Shown here: piece after piece, positions 48,301 to 52,880 of the stretch
How positions within the stretch are numbered: position 1 is the stretch's first letter
Layout: every line of letters starts with the position of its first letter
From: Aureococcus anophagefferens
Lineage: Eukaryota > Sar > Pelagophyceae > Pelagomonadales > Pelagomonadaceae
Assembly: GCF_000186865.1 (NCBI RefSeq)
Contig: NW_008705578.1
Location: 529,300 to 593,299, forward strand
Length of the DNA: 64,000 nucleotides
Direction: 5' to 3'
Program-made: the position numbers and the translations under genes
Notes under the pieces: model-generated
What the model was told of the DNA's origin: nothing
Database searches by the model: none
Seen by the model: the letters and a program-made list of their open reading frames with translations, nothing else

Positions 48301-51300
48301 CCTTGGATCTTCGTTGAAGTGCCGCGAAGAAAAAAAGCGGACGAGCCGCCTTGAAGTGCCGCGAAGAACAAGGGACGCCGCGCGCGCACGTCAGCGTGAA
48401 GGAGCCGCCGAGCTCGCTGCCCGCGCGGGACTCGGCCGTCGCGGAGCTCCGGATGTCGGACGACTTCTCGGAGCCGTCCGCGTAGACGCGGAGCCGCGCG
48501 CCGGAGCCCGTGAGCAGGTCGTCGTCCGCGCGGATCTGGAGCGCCTCGACGTCGCCGCCGACGCCGCTCCCGACGAAGGTCACCTCCCAGAGGTGCTCGT
48601 TGCTGTCGTACGGCGTCGACATGGACGCGGACACGTCCGAGACCTGGAGACGCAGAGGTAATTTTTCCATCGCCGTCGGTTTCGGCGATTTTCTCAAGCG
48701 GTTTTCTCTCTATTCCAAACACAAAGTTGAAGTCAACGTTGAATCGCGGCCCCGGCCGAGACCTCGACGCCGCCCTGCTGGATCGTGTCGAGCGCGATGA
48801 GGGCGCTCTCGACGGCCGACGCGCTGGCGTCGTAGACGATGGCGTCCGTCGTCGCGCCGCGGAAGGTGAGCTTGAAGGTGCCGCCGAGGCCCCAGTCGCC
48901 GTCGAACTCGGTGACGACGACGCGCCGCAACCCGTCGAGCTCGTTCGTGTAGGGCTCGAGGGCCGGCACGTCGCCGACGTAGTCCGACACGGAGTTGAAG
49001 GTGATGTTCATGCCCGCCGTGAAGCCCGTGGCGCTGTCGGCGTAGTCGACGCGCGAGTCGCCGCCGTCGACGCACGCGGTGTCGACGACGCCGTCCGAGA
49101 GGAGGCCGACGCCGACGAAGGCCACGGTGACCTTGTTGACGTTCGTCAGCTCCTGGAGCGCCGATTTCACCGTCGCCTCGTCGGCGTCGTAGGCGATGGA
49201 GCGCGTCGTGAGGCCGTCGAAGGTCAAAGTGAAGGAGCCGCCCGACGCGTCGCACTCGAGGAGCTGCCACTCGACGGTCGTCGCGCCCGCGTAGCTCGGA
49301 TCGAGCAAAGCATGGACCAACTGGATCTCGGGCTTTTCGGTGACGTTCGTCTCGATGACCTGGACCTCCGTCGTCGAATTCACGTAGATGCGCACGGCCT
49401 GGACCTCGTCGGTGAAGGCCTCGCCCGCGTATTCGACGCGGTACGAGTCGACGGAGTCGCCGCCGTCGCGGAGCGGGTCCGCGAGGACGACGCGCAGCGA
49501 CGTCGAGTCGAGCACGCTCAGGGCGACGTCCGTCGGCTCCGACGGCTTCGCCGGCACGGGGATGGCGTAGGGCGGCGTCGTGAGGGACGCCGGCCCCTGG
49601 CCGATTGCGTTGACGGCGAAGACGCGGAAGTAGTAGGGGATGTTGCGCTCGAGGCCCGAGACTTCGAGCTGCAGGTCCGCCAGGTCCGTCACCGCCGCCG
49701 ACCCCAGGGGCAGGCCGTTGGCCTCGTCGAGGGAGTTGAACGGCGGGAAGACGCCCTGCGTGACGAGGTACGTCGTCGCGGTCACCGCGGTGCCGGACAT
49801 GTCGAGGTCGTCGGCGATGAGCATGGGCACGTCGCCGAGCTCGGAGAGAAAGGTGATGCTCCAGGTGTGGCCGCCGTTCTCGTCCGCCGCCGTGCGGTTC
49901 ACCGCCACGGAGCCGATCGTCGACAGCGACTCGAGCGCGGCCTCGACGTCGTACGACGACGAGTCGTAGGTCAGGTAGCCCGTGCGCTGGCCGCGGAACT
50001 CCAGCGCGAAGTCGCCGCTGAGCGCCTCGGACGTCGAGCTGCGGATGCGCGTCACGTTCACCGTCGTGTTCGTGTCCGCCCAGGGCCACTCGCCCGTCTC
50101 GTCGGTGCCGGACGTCGCGACGCCGATGAGGGGCAGGTAGCCCGCGTTCGTGTCGAAGGTGATCGTGTAGAGGCAGGTCAGCGCGTTGATGGGGTCGGGC
50201 CGCGAGTCGACGGTGACGCGCCCGATCGTCGAGAGGCCCTCGAGCTCCGACTGGACGAGGTCCGTCTTGCCCGAGACGAGTTCGCGGACGTAGAGCGTGT
50301 CGTCGCCGATGGACGCGGAGCTCGCCGGCCCGTCCTCGGCGCCGACGCCCTCGCGCGACGCGGAGACGGTGAGCGCGGCGACGTTGCCCGGCGACGACGA
50401 GAAGGTGACGTTCCACCAGCACTCCTGCGCCGCGACCGTCGCCGAGTAGGACCTGAAAAGGACGATTCAACGTCGCTTCAACGCGAGCGTTCCGCGCGCG
50501 CGCGTTCCAGAGACCGTTCCGAGAGATGATGGCTCGTCCAAGAATCAGCCGAAACGACCGAGATCGGAGCCTTTGAAGTCGGGAATTCCGCACCGAGGAG
50601 GACACGTCGACCTGGTAGAACGCGTCGAACTTCTCGAGCTCCGTCTCGATCTCGCCGGCGGCGACGGAGCAGTCGCCCGTGCCGTCGTTGGCGTAGATGT
50701 AGTCCGTCGTCTCCGAGCCGTAGCTCAGGCGGAAGGTCGTCCGGGGCGACACGGTGCCGTCGCCGCCCGCGGACGTCGTGTCCTGGGTGGCGACGCGGAC
50801 CTGCTGGACCTCGTACTCCGCGGAGCCGCAGGACTTGTCGAGCTTGTCCGGCGACGCGTAGATGGCGCCCGTCGTCTCGCCGCGGAAGGTGAGGTAGAAG
50901 GCGTCGTCCTTGTTCGACGTCCGCGTGACGTTGAGGCGCTGGATCTCCTTGACGGTGCCCTTGCGGAGCTCCGCGACGTCGACCTGCGCGTTCTGGCCGC
51001 CGAGGTACGTCGACGACGACACGGTGAGGGGCGACACGTCGCCCTCGAAGGTGCGGTTGACGTCGTCGAGGAAGGACACGGTCCAGACGTAGCCGAGCTC
51101 GAAGTCCGGGCCGGTACGGGTGACCGCCACCGTCCCGTCGGGGATCTGCGGCAGCGACTGGAGCGCGTTCGCGAGCTCCGACACGGTCGCGTCGAAGGGC
51201 ACCTTGGCGCTCTCGGCGTTGCCGTTGAAGGAGATGTTGAAGGACCCCGAGAGCTCGTTGCCCGGCACGTGCTCGGTGACGTTGACCCACGGATCGCCGG

Positions 51301-52323
51301 ACGTGCCGAGGAGCGTGCCGCTCCAGACGGGCTCGAGCAGGGGCACGTCGCCCGCGTTGTCGTCGTGGACGAAGGTGACCCACCAGGTGAAGCCGCCAAA
51401 GGCCGCCTCGTCGCCGCGGATGACCGTGACGTCCGTGATCGTGTCCAGGAGCTCCAACGCGTCCTCGAGCTCGCCCGCGGTCGCGTCCGACGGGATCAGC
51501 GCCGTCGTGTCGCCGTTGAAGGACAAGCGGAAGGCGCCGGAGATGGCGTTGCCCTCGACGGCCGTGCCGAGCGCGATGGACGACCCGAGCGTCAGCGCGG
51601 ACGCGTCCAGCAGCTGGAGCTGCGGCACGTCCGCGAGCGACCGGTCGAAGGTGACGCGCCATCGCCAGCCGACGCCGCCGTCGACGTCGACGGCCTCGCG
51701 GCTCACGTTGTAGACGTTGCCGCTGCCGACGTTCGACAGGGCCTCGACCATGGCCGTCATCGACGTGCGCCCGCAGCACGTCGCCGCGTCCGCGGGGATC
51801 GCGCCCGTGTACTGCAGCGAGCCGCCGGTGACGCGCGTGTCGAGCGCGAGCGCGAAGGTGCCCGCGAGCGTGCCGCCGACGGGCGCCGTCGCCGTCACGG
51901 TCTGGACCTCGCGGATCGGGCTCGCGACGGTCGTCACGTTCTGGATCTCGTCGATGTCCGCCGCGGACCTGAAAGGCGCGCGCGCGGTCCCGGAGCGCGC
52001 GCCTCGCGACAAAGGACGCCGCGCGCGGACGTGGAGATGGTCTGCAGCTCGTTGGCGCCGATGTAGGTCGACGTCGTCACGGTCTGGACCTCTGCTCTGC
52101 CGGGGTTCGTGTCCCATTCTACTTGATACGACTGGACGGCGGCGCCGCCGTCCGTCATCGGCGAGGCCCACGCGAGCGCGAGCGAGTCGCCGGAGACAAC
52201 CTCCAACAGAGCGTCCGTGGGCGCGGAGGGGACCTGGAGGTCCGCCGCGCCCGGGAGCACGGTGGCCGCGAGGGCCACCAGGAATTTCAAAGGGGAACCG
52301 ACCGCGGAGCCGAATGACGCCAT
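1..52323 (-). CDS. Giant secreted fibronectin-III / PA14 / filamin-repeat protein, 3' end beyond window
   Basis: One spliced gene covers the left 52 kb. The ATG at 52323 opens a signal peptide followed directly by a fibronectin-III (FN3) domain. I joined 27 exons through 26 introns. Every junction keeps phase, giving 38,610 coding nt (12,870 codons) open to the left edge. Each intron removal restores the repeat pattern, for example TSAADIDEIQ across intron 1 and SYQLWMAPPSKEF across the 8.3-kb intron 7. The protein is an extracellular-type mosaic: FN3 folds, a ~100-aa beta module often inserted within FN3, three PA14 domains and filamin-like repeats. No transmembrane anchor is seen in the visible part. 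An adhesive or cell-surface matrix role is inference. The exact splice sites of introns 4, 5, 9, 13, 16 and 20 have alternatives. Exon coordinates are given in the five segment entries below. Confidence 0.88.
715..1015 (-). repeat. Tandem ~12-16-aa EVQ-type peptide repeat inside the giant protein
   Basis: Minus-strand translation shows eight successive short units built on [DE]-[VIK]-Q-x-[VI]-x-[TA]-[ST]: SEIQSIQATT, NEKQTVRTS, DEVQTITTS, PEVQTLTTS, DEIQTVLAS, DEIQVVRTS, AEKQRVTYA, PEVQAFGFY. The unit matches the first strand of the ~100-aa beta module, so the array looks like repeated copies of that strand without the rest of the module. Confidence 0.8.
15320..15519 (-). mobile_element. Introner family A, intron 26 (200 bp, perfect TSD)
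   Basis: The ends CTGGGCAGCAAAAGGGTG and CACCCTTTTGCTGCCCTG are inverted repeats over 18 bp with one mismatch. Both sides carry CGTCGTAC. On the host strand the intron begins GTACGACG, ends CTGCCCAG, and the exon restarts GTACGACG. It is the only intron visible between 1 and 26617, and it interrupts what was a >26-kb exon. Confidence 0.96.
15520..26617 (-). CDS. Giant gene, exon 26 (11.1 kb)
   Basis: A single 11,098-bp exon bounded by introners on both sides. It starts with a beta module and a filamin-like repeat (GDGEYVVSYTPVASGPTTV), then several modules, a PA14 domain, and a long series of FN3 folds. FN3 hallmarks are repeated many times: VxWxxP, YxVEWD, and TxYYVRVxAxNxxGxG. Many FN3 domains contain one or two beta modules between the VEWD strand and the YYVRV strand. 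Codon third positions are strongly G/C, so antisense frames are also open for kilobases. The reading frame leaves this exon in phase 2 at NATAY, and the codon is completed after the intron. Confidence 0.9.
23385..23825 (-). other. PA14 domain 1 (giant protein, exon 26)
   Basis: The translation shows the PA14 start GGLVGTYFNNRWLYGD, then VSVRWTGFLRPSF, FTFHAQVNDGARLFVDGELL and VDVTMEWRETTGNAVARLLW, the canonical order of PA14 strands. PA14 domains are known carbohydrate-binding or adhesion modules in extracellular proteins. The N-terminal flank is filamin-like (SYLVDVSATESGG). Ligand specificity cannot be judged. Confidence 0.85.
26618..26828 (-). mobile_element. Introner family B, intron 25 (211 bp, GC-AG, perfect TSD)
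   Basis: A 203-bp element with ends CTGCGTGGGAATCAA and TTGATTTCCACACAG is flanked on both sides by CCCCGCGC. The host-strand duplication is GCGCGGGG, so the intron starts with GC and ends AG. The frame (SVG-AGKKLAGNFTLSL, phase 1) fits only this choice. The sequence is close to the copy at 30086 and in the same orientation. Confidence 0.93.
26829..30085 (-). CDS. Giant gene, exon 25
   Basis: This 3,257-bp exon begins after the family B introner at 30086-30296 and ends at the GC-AG introner at 26618-26828. It carries at least four beta modules in succession (TLTFRGATTSSF; NLAVDFRDYDTTASLDVSTA; TFTLEFGGWTSDPIRADASA; NFSLSMLNNATG). These are followed by filamin-like repeats (DGLYRLAVTPTVSGNYTFTL; DGLYEASYTPELAGPHVLEV), a PA14 domain, and further filamin-like sequence (DTARHTISYTPYVRGTYDLD). 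The order filamin-like, PA14, filamin-like recurs elsewhere in this protein. No FN3 core is obvious here. Confidence 0.88.
27485..28015 (-). other. PA14 domain 2 (giant protein, exon 25)
   Basis: The translation shows GGLLATYYAQMDF, later FFSARWVGHLLGPVDG, LHLRTTEAVSLVLDGETLID and LYALEISFVEEIDGAAISFEW. These match the PA14 core. A Cys-containing insert (PPEALTPCDS) sits between strands 1 and 2. It follows a filamin-like repeat directly, as the other two copies do. Confidence 0.82.
30086..30296 (-). mobile_element. Introner family B, intron 24 (211 bp)
   Basis: A 203-bp element with ends CTGTGTGGAATTCAAATC and GGTTGAATTCGGCACAG is flanked by CGCCGGAC and CGCCCGAC. The intron begins GTCGGGCG, ends CACACAG, and the exon restarts GTCCGGCG (7/8). 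Splicing gives HGVATSGATTVASDNINEA in phase 2. Confidence 0.93.
30297..38038 (-). CDS. Giant gene, exons 8-24 (intron-dense part)
   Basis: Exons run 38038-37765, 37702-37172, 37113-36777, 36589-36405, 36338-36253, 35876-35733, 35533-35382, 35181-35055, 34996-34740, 34693-34588, 34523-34462, 33249-32978, 32396-32265, 32188-32124, 31982-31405, 31275-30961 and 30702-30297. They encode FN3 pieces (ELYRFYVQAVNAKG), beta modules (TFTLSFDGAETEAIDVDASA; YFTLRLGDGT) and a PA14 domain in exons 22-23. A filamin-like repeat at the end of exon 24 reads GHYPVDFILGYVGEYELSV and then GSPFEVDC. All 16 joins keep phase. GC donors are required or preferred at several of them. This is the least certain part of the model: introns 13, 16 and 20 rest on pattern continuity rather than strong splice sites. 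Confidence 0.78.
30703..30960 (-). other. Intron 23 of giant gene (GC-AG) with assembly gap
   Basis: Donor GCGCCGCG and acceptor CATATTAG join PIPSG to TYRLAFAGGKTLEL in phase 1. The donor end carries an introner-like string (ATCTTCAACGCGACTTCAAT). A gap of 50 N (30840-30889) plus an N at 30891 lies between inverted arms (TTCGGGCGGCCCGG and CCGGGCCGCCCGAA), and a CT dinucleotide run is at 30762-30779. True intron length is therefore unknown. Confidence 0.72.
30961..31495 (-). other. PA14 domain 3 (giant protein, exons 22-23)
   Basis: GGLSAEYFDNQWLQGD lies at the end of exon 22 and is joined across the 129-bp intron (31276-31404) to TGALTPYGRDYVSARWSG. Then follow FCRADDGIRLYVDHELVVD and HDIVVEYKEVTGAASVSLYW. 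The splice restores an uninterrupted PA14 fold, which supports the chosen sites. The domain ends close to the next intron at 30960. Confidence 0.83.
31276..31404 (-). other. Intron 22 of giant gene (129 bp)
   Basis: Donor GTCGAAAG and acceptor TTTTTAG join INFDWG to TGALTPYGRDYVSARW inside a PA14 domain, phase 1. The intron contains an imperfect inverted repeat around TCTCTGCCTCCTAGCAGAGA. Confidence 0.8.
31983..32123 (-). other. Intron 21 of giant gene (141 bp, GC-AG)
   Basis: No GT lies between the last coding codons and the stop that follows, so the donor must be GCTTCCCG. The acceptor is CCCGCGCAG followed by GCTCGGCA. Splicing gives VTFTKQQLGNLRELAASPY in phase 2. The 3' part has a C-rich tract with a CCCCCCAAAC motif twice. 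Confidence 0.75.
32189..32264 (-). other. Intron 20 of giant gene (76 or 64 bp)
   Basis: Acceptor CACTTAG followed by GTCGACGT. The downstream VDVEKEVLGSSIKYTVTF is clear module sequence. A GC donor at 32264 gives DTIDE-VDVEKE with normal spacing. A GT donor at 32252 also keeps frame but adds four residues. Confidence 0.6.
32397..32977 (-). mobile_element. Intron 19 (581 bp) with a family B introner remnant
   Basis: Donor GTCCGCAC and acceptor TCCTCGCAG join NVVEL to VKGDSGLAGTYTVAYEG, the usual ELVKG...GxYxLxYxG pattern. The donor-proximal ~165 bp (32812-32970) matches the family B interior and right end (CTAGCTCGGTCGAATCG; AAGTCGGGTTGAAG; GTGATTTCCACGC). The other ~400 bp are GC-rich and unrecognised, perhaps a second insertion that replaced the left end. 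Confidence 0.7.
33250..34461 (-). repeat. Intron 18 (1,212 bp) filled with a ~175-bp tandem repeat
   Basis: Donor GTGCGGAC and acceptor CTTCGCAG join HVKTSTDG to YFTLRLGDG in phase 1. Inside, a 175-bp unit starting GGCGGCTCACCGCCGCGG begins at 33566, 33741, 33916 and 34091. The first three copies are nearly identical, the fourth is 167 bp, and diverged units flank them (about 33398-33565 and 34258-34400). The two flanking units share a GGTCGATCCTCGCGTGGACC segment absent from the central ones. The plus-strand open frames across the repeat are not genes. Confidence 0.88.
34524..34587 (-). other. Intron 17 of giant gene (64 bp)
   Basis: Donor GTCGGACG and acceptor GCCGCAG followed by GTCCACGG. 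It joins EIQTIIL to STDTEFVEDTQSIHV, where the continuous frame gives unrelated Arg/Pro-rich sequence. Confidence 0.72.
34694..34739 (-). other. Intron 16 of giant gene (46 bp, GC donor, tentative)
   Basis: The frame and repeat pattern require a short intron between FSQPT and HDLGTRPLLLLSTSP. The only phase-compatible choice found is donor GCGTCCGG and acceptor CTGTAG. It is the only one of the 26 host introns after which the exon does not restart with GT or GC. The sites may be slightly wrong. Confidence 0.5.
34997..35054 (-). other. Intron 15 of giant gene (58 bp)
   Basis: Donor GTGCGCTT and acceptor CAACAG followed by GTATAACC. It joins ADGGVAT to YNPAQYEIQKLVF, restoring a beta-module start, and removes an in-frame stop. 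Confidence 0.75.
35182..35381 (-). mobile_element. Introner family A, intron 14 (200 bp)
   Basis: The ends CTGGGCAGGAAAAGGGTG and CACCCTTTTCCTGCCCTG are inverted repeats differing at one base. Target copies are AGCGCCAC and TGCGCCAC on the plus strand. As an intron it starts GTGGCGCA and restarts the exon with GTGGCGCT. Splicing gives EPKKASGAPLRDLTA in phase 1. Same length and orientation as the copy at 15320. Confidence 0.93.
35534..35732 (-). mobile_element. Introner family B, intron 13 (element 35534-35738)
   Basis: Plus-strand ends CTGCGCGCAAATCAACCGCT and GATTTGATTCGCACGCAG match family B ends. The interior has AATTCTCTAGCTCGGCCAAA. The frame needs a donor at GCGAATCA inside the element, giving TLDGCVYTITFLDRVG. 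Flanking octamers no longer match, so this copy seems older than those at 26618 and 30086. Confidence 0.72.
35877..36252 (-). other. Intron 12 of giant gene (376 bp)
   Basis: Donor GTCCGCAC and exon restart GTCCGCCG share GTCCGC. Splicing gives NGYEWSAALTGQSS in phase 2. The interior contains two related segments (ATCGACCTCTCAGCACG near 35922 and ATCGACCTCTCGGCACG near 36089), spaced about 167 bp, and an A/T-rich stretch with AACTAAATAAACAACTAAA near the donor. No gene is seen. Confidence 0.68.
36339..36404 (-). other. Intron 11 of giant gene (66 bp)
   Basis: Donor GTCGGCAT and exon restart GCCGGCGT (6/8 similar), phase 0. It joins TASGSSLA to AGVVYEQQVVSLDLSGG, restoring the start of a beta module (YEQQVV). 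Confidence 0.65.
36590..36776 (-). mobile_element. Introner family A, intron 10 (187 bp, GC-AG)
   Basis: The ends CTGGGCAGGACAAGAGAG and CTCTCTTGTCCTGCCCTG are inverted repeats differing at one position. Target copies GCTCGAAC (donor side) and GCTCGGAC (exon restart) match 7/8, so the donor dinucleotide is GC. Splicing yields VYNGSDAPDVLDF. The interior is in the opposite orientation to the copy at 35182. Confidence 0.9.
37114..37171 (-). mobile_element. Intron 9, short intron family C copy (58 bp)
   Basis: Homologous to intron 8: both share (A/G)CAGCCGCGTCG near the 5' end and TCTGA(T/C)GCACCCATC near the 3' end. Aligning the two places the donor at GCGAGCAG (GC-AG). A GT donor 12 bp inside (GTCGCAGC) also keeps frame. 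Splicing gives either YDAN-VTVERI or YDANASSR-VTVERI. Confidence 0.68.
37703..37764 (-). mobile_element. Intron 8, short intron family C copy (62 bp)
   Basis: The minus strand runs from GTCGAACAGCCGCGTCGTCG to ATCTCTGATGCACCCATCTACGCAG. It is closely similar along its length to intron 9 (37114-37171), 530 bp away, while the exons around them differ. Splicing joins VRVKNID to VGETSVHVGWRAP in phase 0. Confidence 0.75.
38041..38932. repeat. GC-rich degenerate tandem repeats, downstream of nested minus gene
   Basis: About 0.9 kb with no convincing gene. Between about 38170 and 38760 a 170-185-bp motif recurs imperfectly three times. Landmarks are the TGCTGTGCTTCATCAGC-like string at about 38232 and 38584, CGGGCCCGCTGCGGGCCC-like strings at about 38440 and 38615, and CCGACCGGACGC at 38388 and 38553. 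The open frames across it are Arg/Ala/Pro-rich by-products of composition. Confidence 0.55.
38933..44721 (-). CDS. Nested gene 1: 1,792-aa protein of unknown function inside intron 7
   Basis: Exons 44721-43410, 43198-42903 and 42703-38933 join in frame (1312, 296 and 3771 nt) to a TAA at 38933. I do not recognise a family. The N-terminal third is Asp/Gly-rich and low complexity, with a duplicated KLRxGCxxWGMGVPxDPS motif (about residues 165 and 225) and two related segments, LWFAVPADGEL ... VLVPPGAREGDWVAF and VVAFAVPASHEV ... LRVPAGVVEGDALLL. The middle is Gly/Ser-rich. The C-terminal ~750 residues look globular, with a possible SAP-like helix pair (LFELREYLRALNLEL) and a charged coiled coil (EKAEKAEAEEKAAREQ). 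Both introns are introners with GC donors. An alternative ATG lies at 44643. A role in mobilising the 8-kb insert is only a guess. Confidence 0.75.
42704..42902 (-). mobile_element. Introner family A in nested gene 1 (199 bp)
   Basis: The plus-strand left end CTGGGCAGGAAACGG and right end CCCTTTTCCTGCGCTG are near-inverted repeats. The interior matches family A (CGTCCAAAAATCAGCCGAAA, CCTTTGAAGTTGGGAA). The 199-bp removal keeps phase 0 between exons of 296 and 3771 nt, implying a GC donor (GCGCTCAC). Here the donor-side and acceptor-side octamers do not match well (GTCGCGTG), so this may be an older copy. Confidence 0.78.
43199..43409 (-). mobile_element. Introner family B in nested gene 1 (211 bp, GC-AG)
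   Basis: A 203-bp element starts CTGCGTTGAAATCAACCGCT on the plus strand and ends AAGATTTGATGTGCACACG, flanked by CGCGCCGC and CGCGGCGC (6/8). As an intron on the minus strand it begins GCGCCGCG and ends TTTCAACGCAG. Only this GC donor keeps the frame (exon 1 is 1312 nt, phase 1). Total length is identical to the copies at 26618 and 30086. Confidence 0.83.
44722..44977. promoter_or_regulatory. 256-bp divergent spacer between the two nested genes
   Basis: The two genes inside intron 7 are transcribed away from each other from this spacer, so it probably holds both promoters. It contains a CT-rich run (TTTCTCTCTCTCCCC, near 44881). No TATA box or other known motif is evident. Confidence 0.45.
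44978..46089 (+). CDS. Nested gene 2: 345-aa coiled-coil protein inside intron 7
   Basis: Exon 1 is 44978-45160 (61 codons) and exon 2 is 45235-46089. The 74-bp intron has GTGCGT and CCGCAG ends and is pyrimidine-rich, a conventional intron unlike the introners. The protein has an unrecognised helical N-terminus (SAAQLELWLELHEGTHNF; WKQVNQLMTQLYLKTMDF), a Ser/Gln-rich middle, a basic stretch resembling a nuclear localisation signal (SPPRRKKAKKA), and a C-terminal coiled coil with heptads (LEQEIAELTAENEKLKKENA) ending NMFE. It resembles the leucine-zipper part of nuclear regulators, but no basic DNA-contact region precedes it in standard spacing. Function unknown. Confidence 0.82.
46090..46304. 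repeat. 15-bp tandem repeat downstream of nested gene 2
   Basis: From about 46128 to 46240 the unit GCCGAGGCCGCGCGC repeats about seven times with a 15-bp period. The outer copies vary (GAGGTCCCGCAC). A pure GC alternation follows at 46263-46278. The rest of the stretch up to the intron donor holds nothing recognisable. Confidence 0.85.
46305..52323 (-). CDS. Giant gene, exons 1-7 (N-terminal part)
   Basis: Exons run 52323-52031, 51968-50604, 50452-48763, 48643-48390, 48132-47311, 46853-46614 and 46547-46305. Residues 1 to about 27 form a signal peptide (charged start, hydrophobic LVALAATVLPGAA core). FN3 begins with VPSAPTDALLEV and shows the typical YQVEWDTN strand. Exons 2-5 are mostly the ~100-aa beta module repeated back to back, for example GSFNISFNG, TVSELANALQSLP and VWTVSFLDD. 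A full FN3 lies in exon 3 (PSEPTDVALSVLDSTSLRV ... YRVEYAGEA). Exon 7 ends inside an FN3 (GGSNITSYQ) that continues in exon 8 on the far side of the 8.3-kb intron 7. Intron lengths are 62, 151, 119, 257, 457, 66 and 8266 bp. Confidence 0.85.
46548..46613 (-). other. Intron 6 of giant gene (66 bp)
   Basis: Donor GTACCGAT and exon restart GTATCGCT share six of eight bases. Removing 66 bp gives SGKQYRFLVRAVNYC, a standard FN3 strand (Y-x-F-x-V-R-A-x-N), where the unspliced frame hits a stop. Confidence 0.82.
46854..47310 (-). other. Intron 5 of giant gene (457 bp) with duplicated segments
   Basis: Donor GTCGGCCC and acceptor CCGCAG join YETPT to WNAPGAPPAV in phase 2. Two internal segments are related: GCGGCGCGGCCCCGCGTTGA near 47117-47136 and GCGGCGCGGCCCCGGGTGTT near 47263-47282, both leading into GAAGTAG. 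Two CGTTCGTCGC strings occur near 47025-47055. This could be an introner with a second insertion in it. No coding sequence is seen. Confidence 0.6.
48133..48389 (-). other. Intron 4 of giant gene (257 bp) with internal direct repeats
   Basis: Donor GTGCGCGC and acceptor CCATAG restore FTLTLRQHTTEPIEF, exactly the module spacing seen elsewhere. The interior holds two copies of GGACGAGCCGCCTT followed by a GAAGTGCCGCGAAGAA string (48291-48370), and two copies of a CGGAGCCAC string near 48235-48270. An alternative acceptor 8 bp downstream (CGCCAG) would need another donor. Confidence 0.6.
48644..48762 (-). mobile_element. Introner-like intron 3 (119 bp)
   Basis: Donor GTCTCGGC and exon restart GTCTCGGA are 7/8 identical. 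The donor-side interior has the GATTCAACGTTGACTTCAA string typical of family A ends. The remainder (TTTCTCTCTATTCC region, plus strand 48690-48720) is unlike the other copies. Splicing gives GGVEVSDVSASMS in phase 0. Confidence 0.75.
50453..50603 (-). mobile_element. Introner family A, shortened copy, intron 2 (151 bp)
   Basis: It shares the family A interior on the plus strand (GATTCAACGTCGCTTCAACG, GAGAGATGAT, CGTCCAAGAATCAGCC, CCTTTGAAGT) but is 50 bp shorter than the 200-bp copies and lacks the GGGCAG end. Flanking donor copy GTCCTCCT and acceptor-side copy GTCCTACT are 7/8 identical. Phase 2 is preserved (VDVSYSATVAAQE). The orientation is opposite to the copies at 15320 and 35182. Confidence 0.85.
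51969..52030 (-). other. Intron 1 of giant gene, 62 bp, TSD-like ends
   Basis: Donor GTCCGCGC and acceptor TTTCAG followed by GTCCGCGG: seven of eight bases repeat across the intron, as expected for an insertion that duplicated its target. The interior contains a GC-rich hairpin (GGCGCGCGC ... GCGCGCGCC). Splicing joins ISTSA to ADIDEIQNV. Confidence 0.8.
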
Positions 52324-52880
52324 GGTCGAAGAACGTGCGCTAGTCTGCTAGTCGGCCGGTTCGGACCTTTTCTTACTGCGAAGCAGTTTTGAAAGTACTG
52401 GGGTTCTGGAGACGTAGTAACAACACGGCTTCCAGAGGCGCTTGGAGGCGACACCCTACGGCGACAAACGGCCACGTGAGCGCCGGCGAGCGGGCGGGCT
52501 GGGCGCGCGCGGCGCGGAAAAAAATGGGGCCGCGCGGGTCCGGGGCAGCGCGCGGCGCGCGGGACGCGGCGCGCGCACCAGTACTGACAGACCCCAAGTC
52601 CCGGAAGGAAATGGGGGGGGGGGCAGGCCGTCGACGACGGCAGCCCAAGCTTTGATCGTGGTCCGAGAGGAGGAAGAGCTGCCGGACGTGCAGGTGCAAG
52701 TGTAAGTGCAAGCATGCGAAATATCGGCTTATCACGCGTACAAAACAGCGGACTGGGGCTGACAGAAGACGGGCTGCGCCGAACGCGGGCCGAGGCGCGC
52801 GCGGACCCGCCGTCGTCGCGTCGTCGCCGGGACCTGGGTGCGCCGGACAAACCCACACAAACACCCCCAGAGGCGCCGCG
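52324..52880. promoter_or_regulatory. Divergent intergenic region, giant gene / Tubby-like gene
   Basis: 557 bp between two divergent start codons. It presumably holds both promoters and 5' UTRs. A run of nine G sits at about 52615-52623. No gene, TATA box or known element was recognised. Confidence 0.45.
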
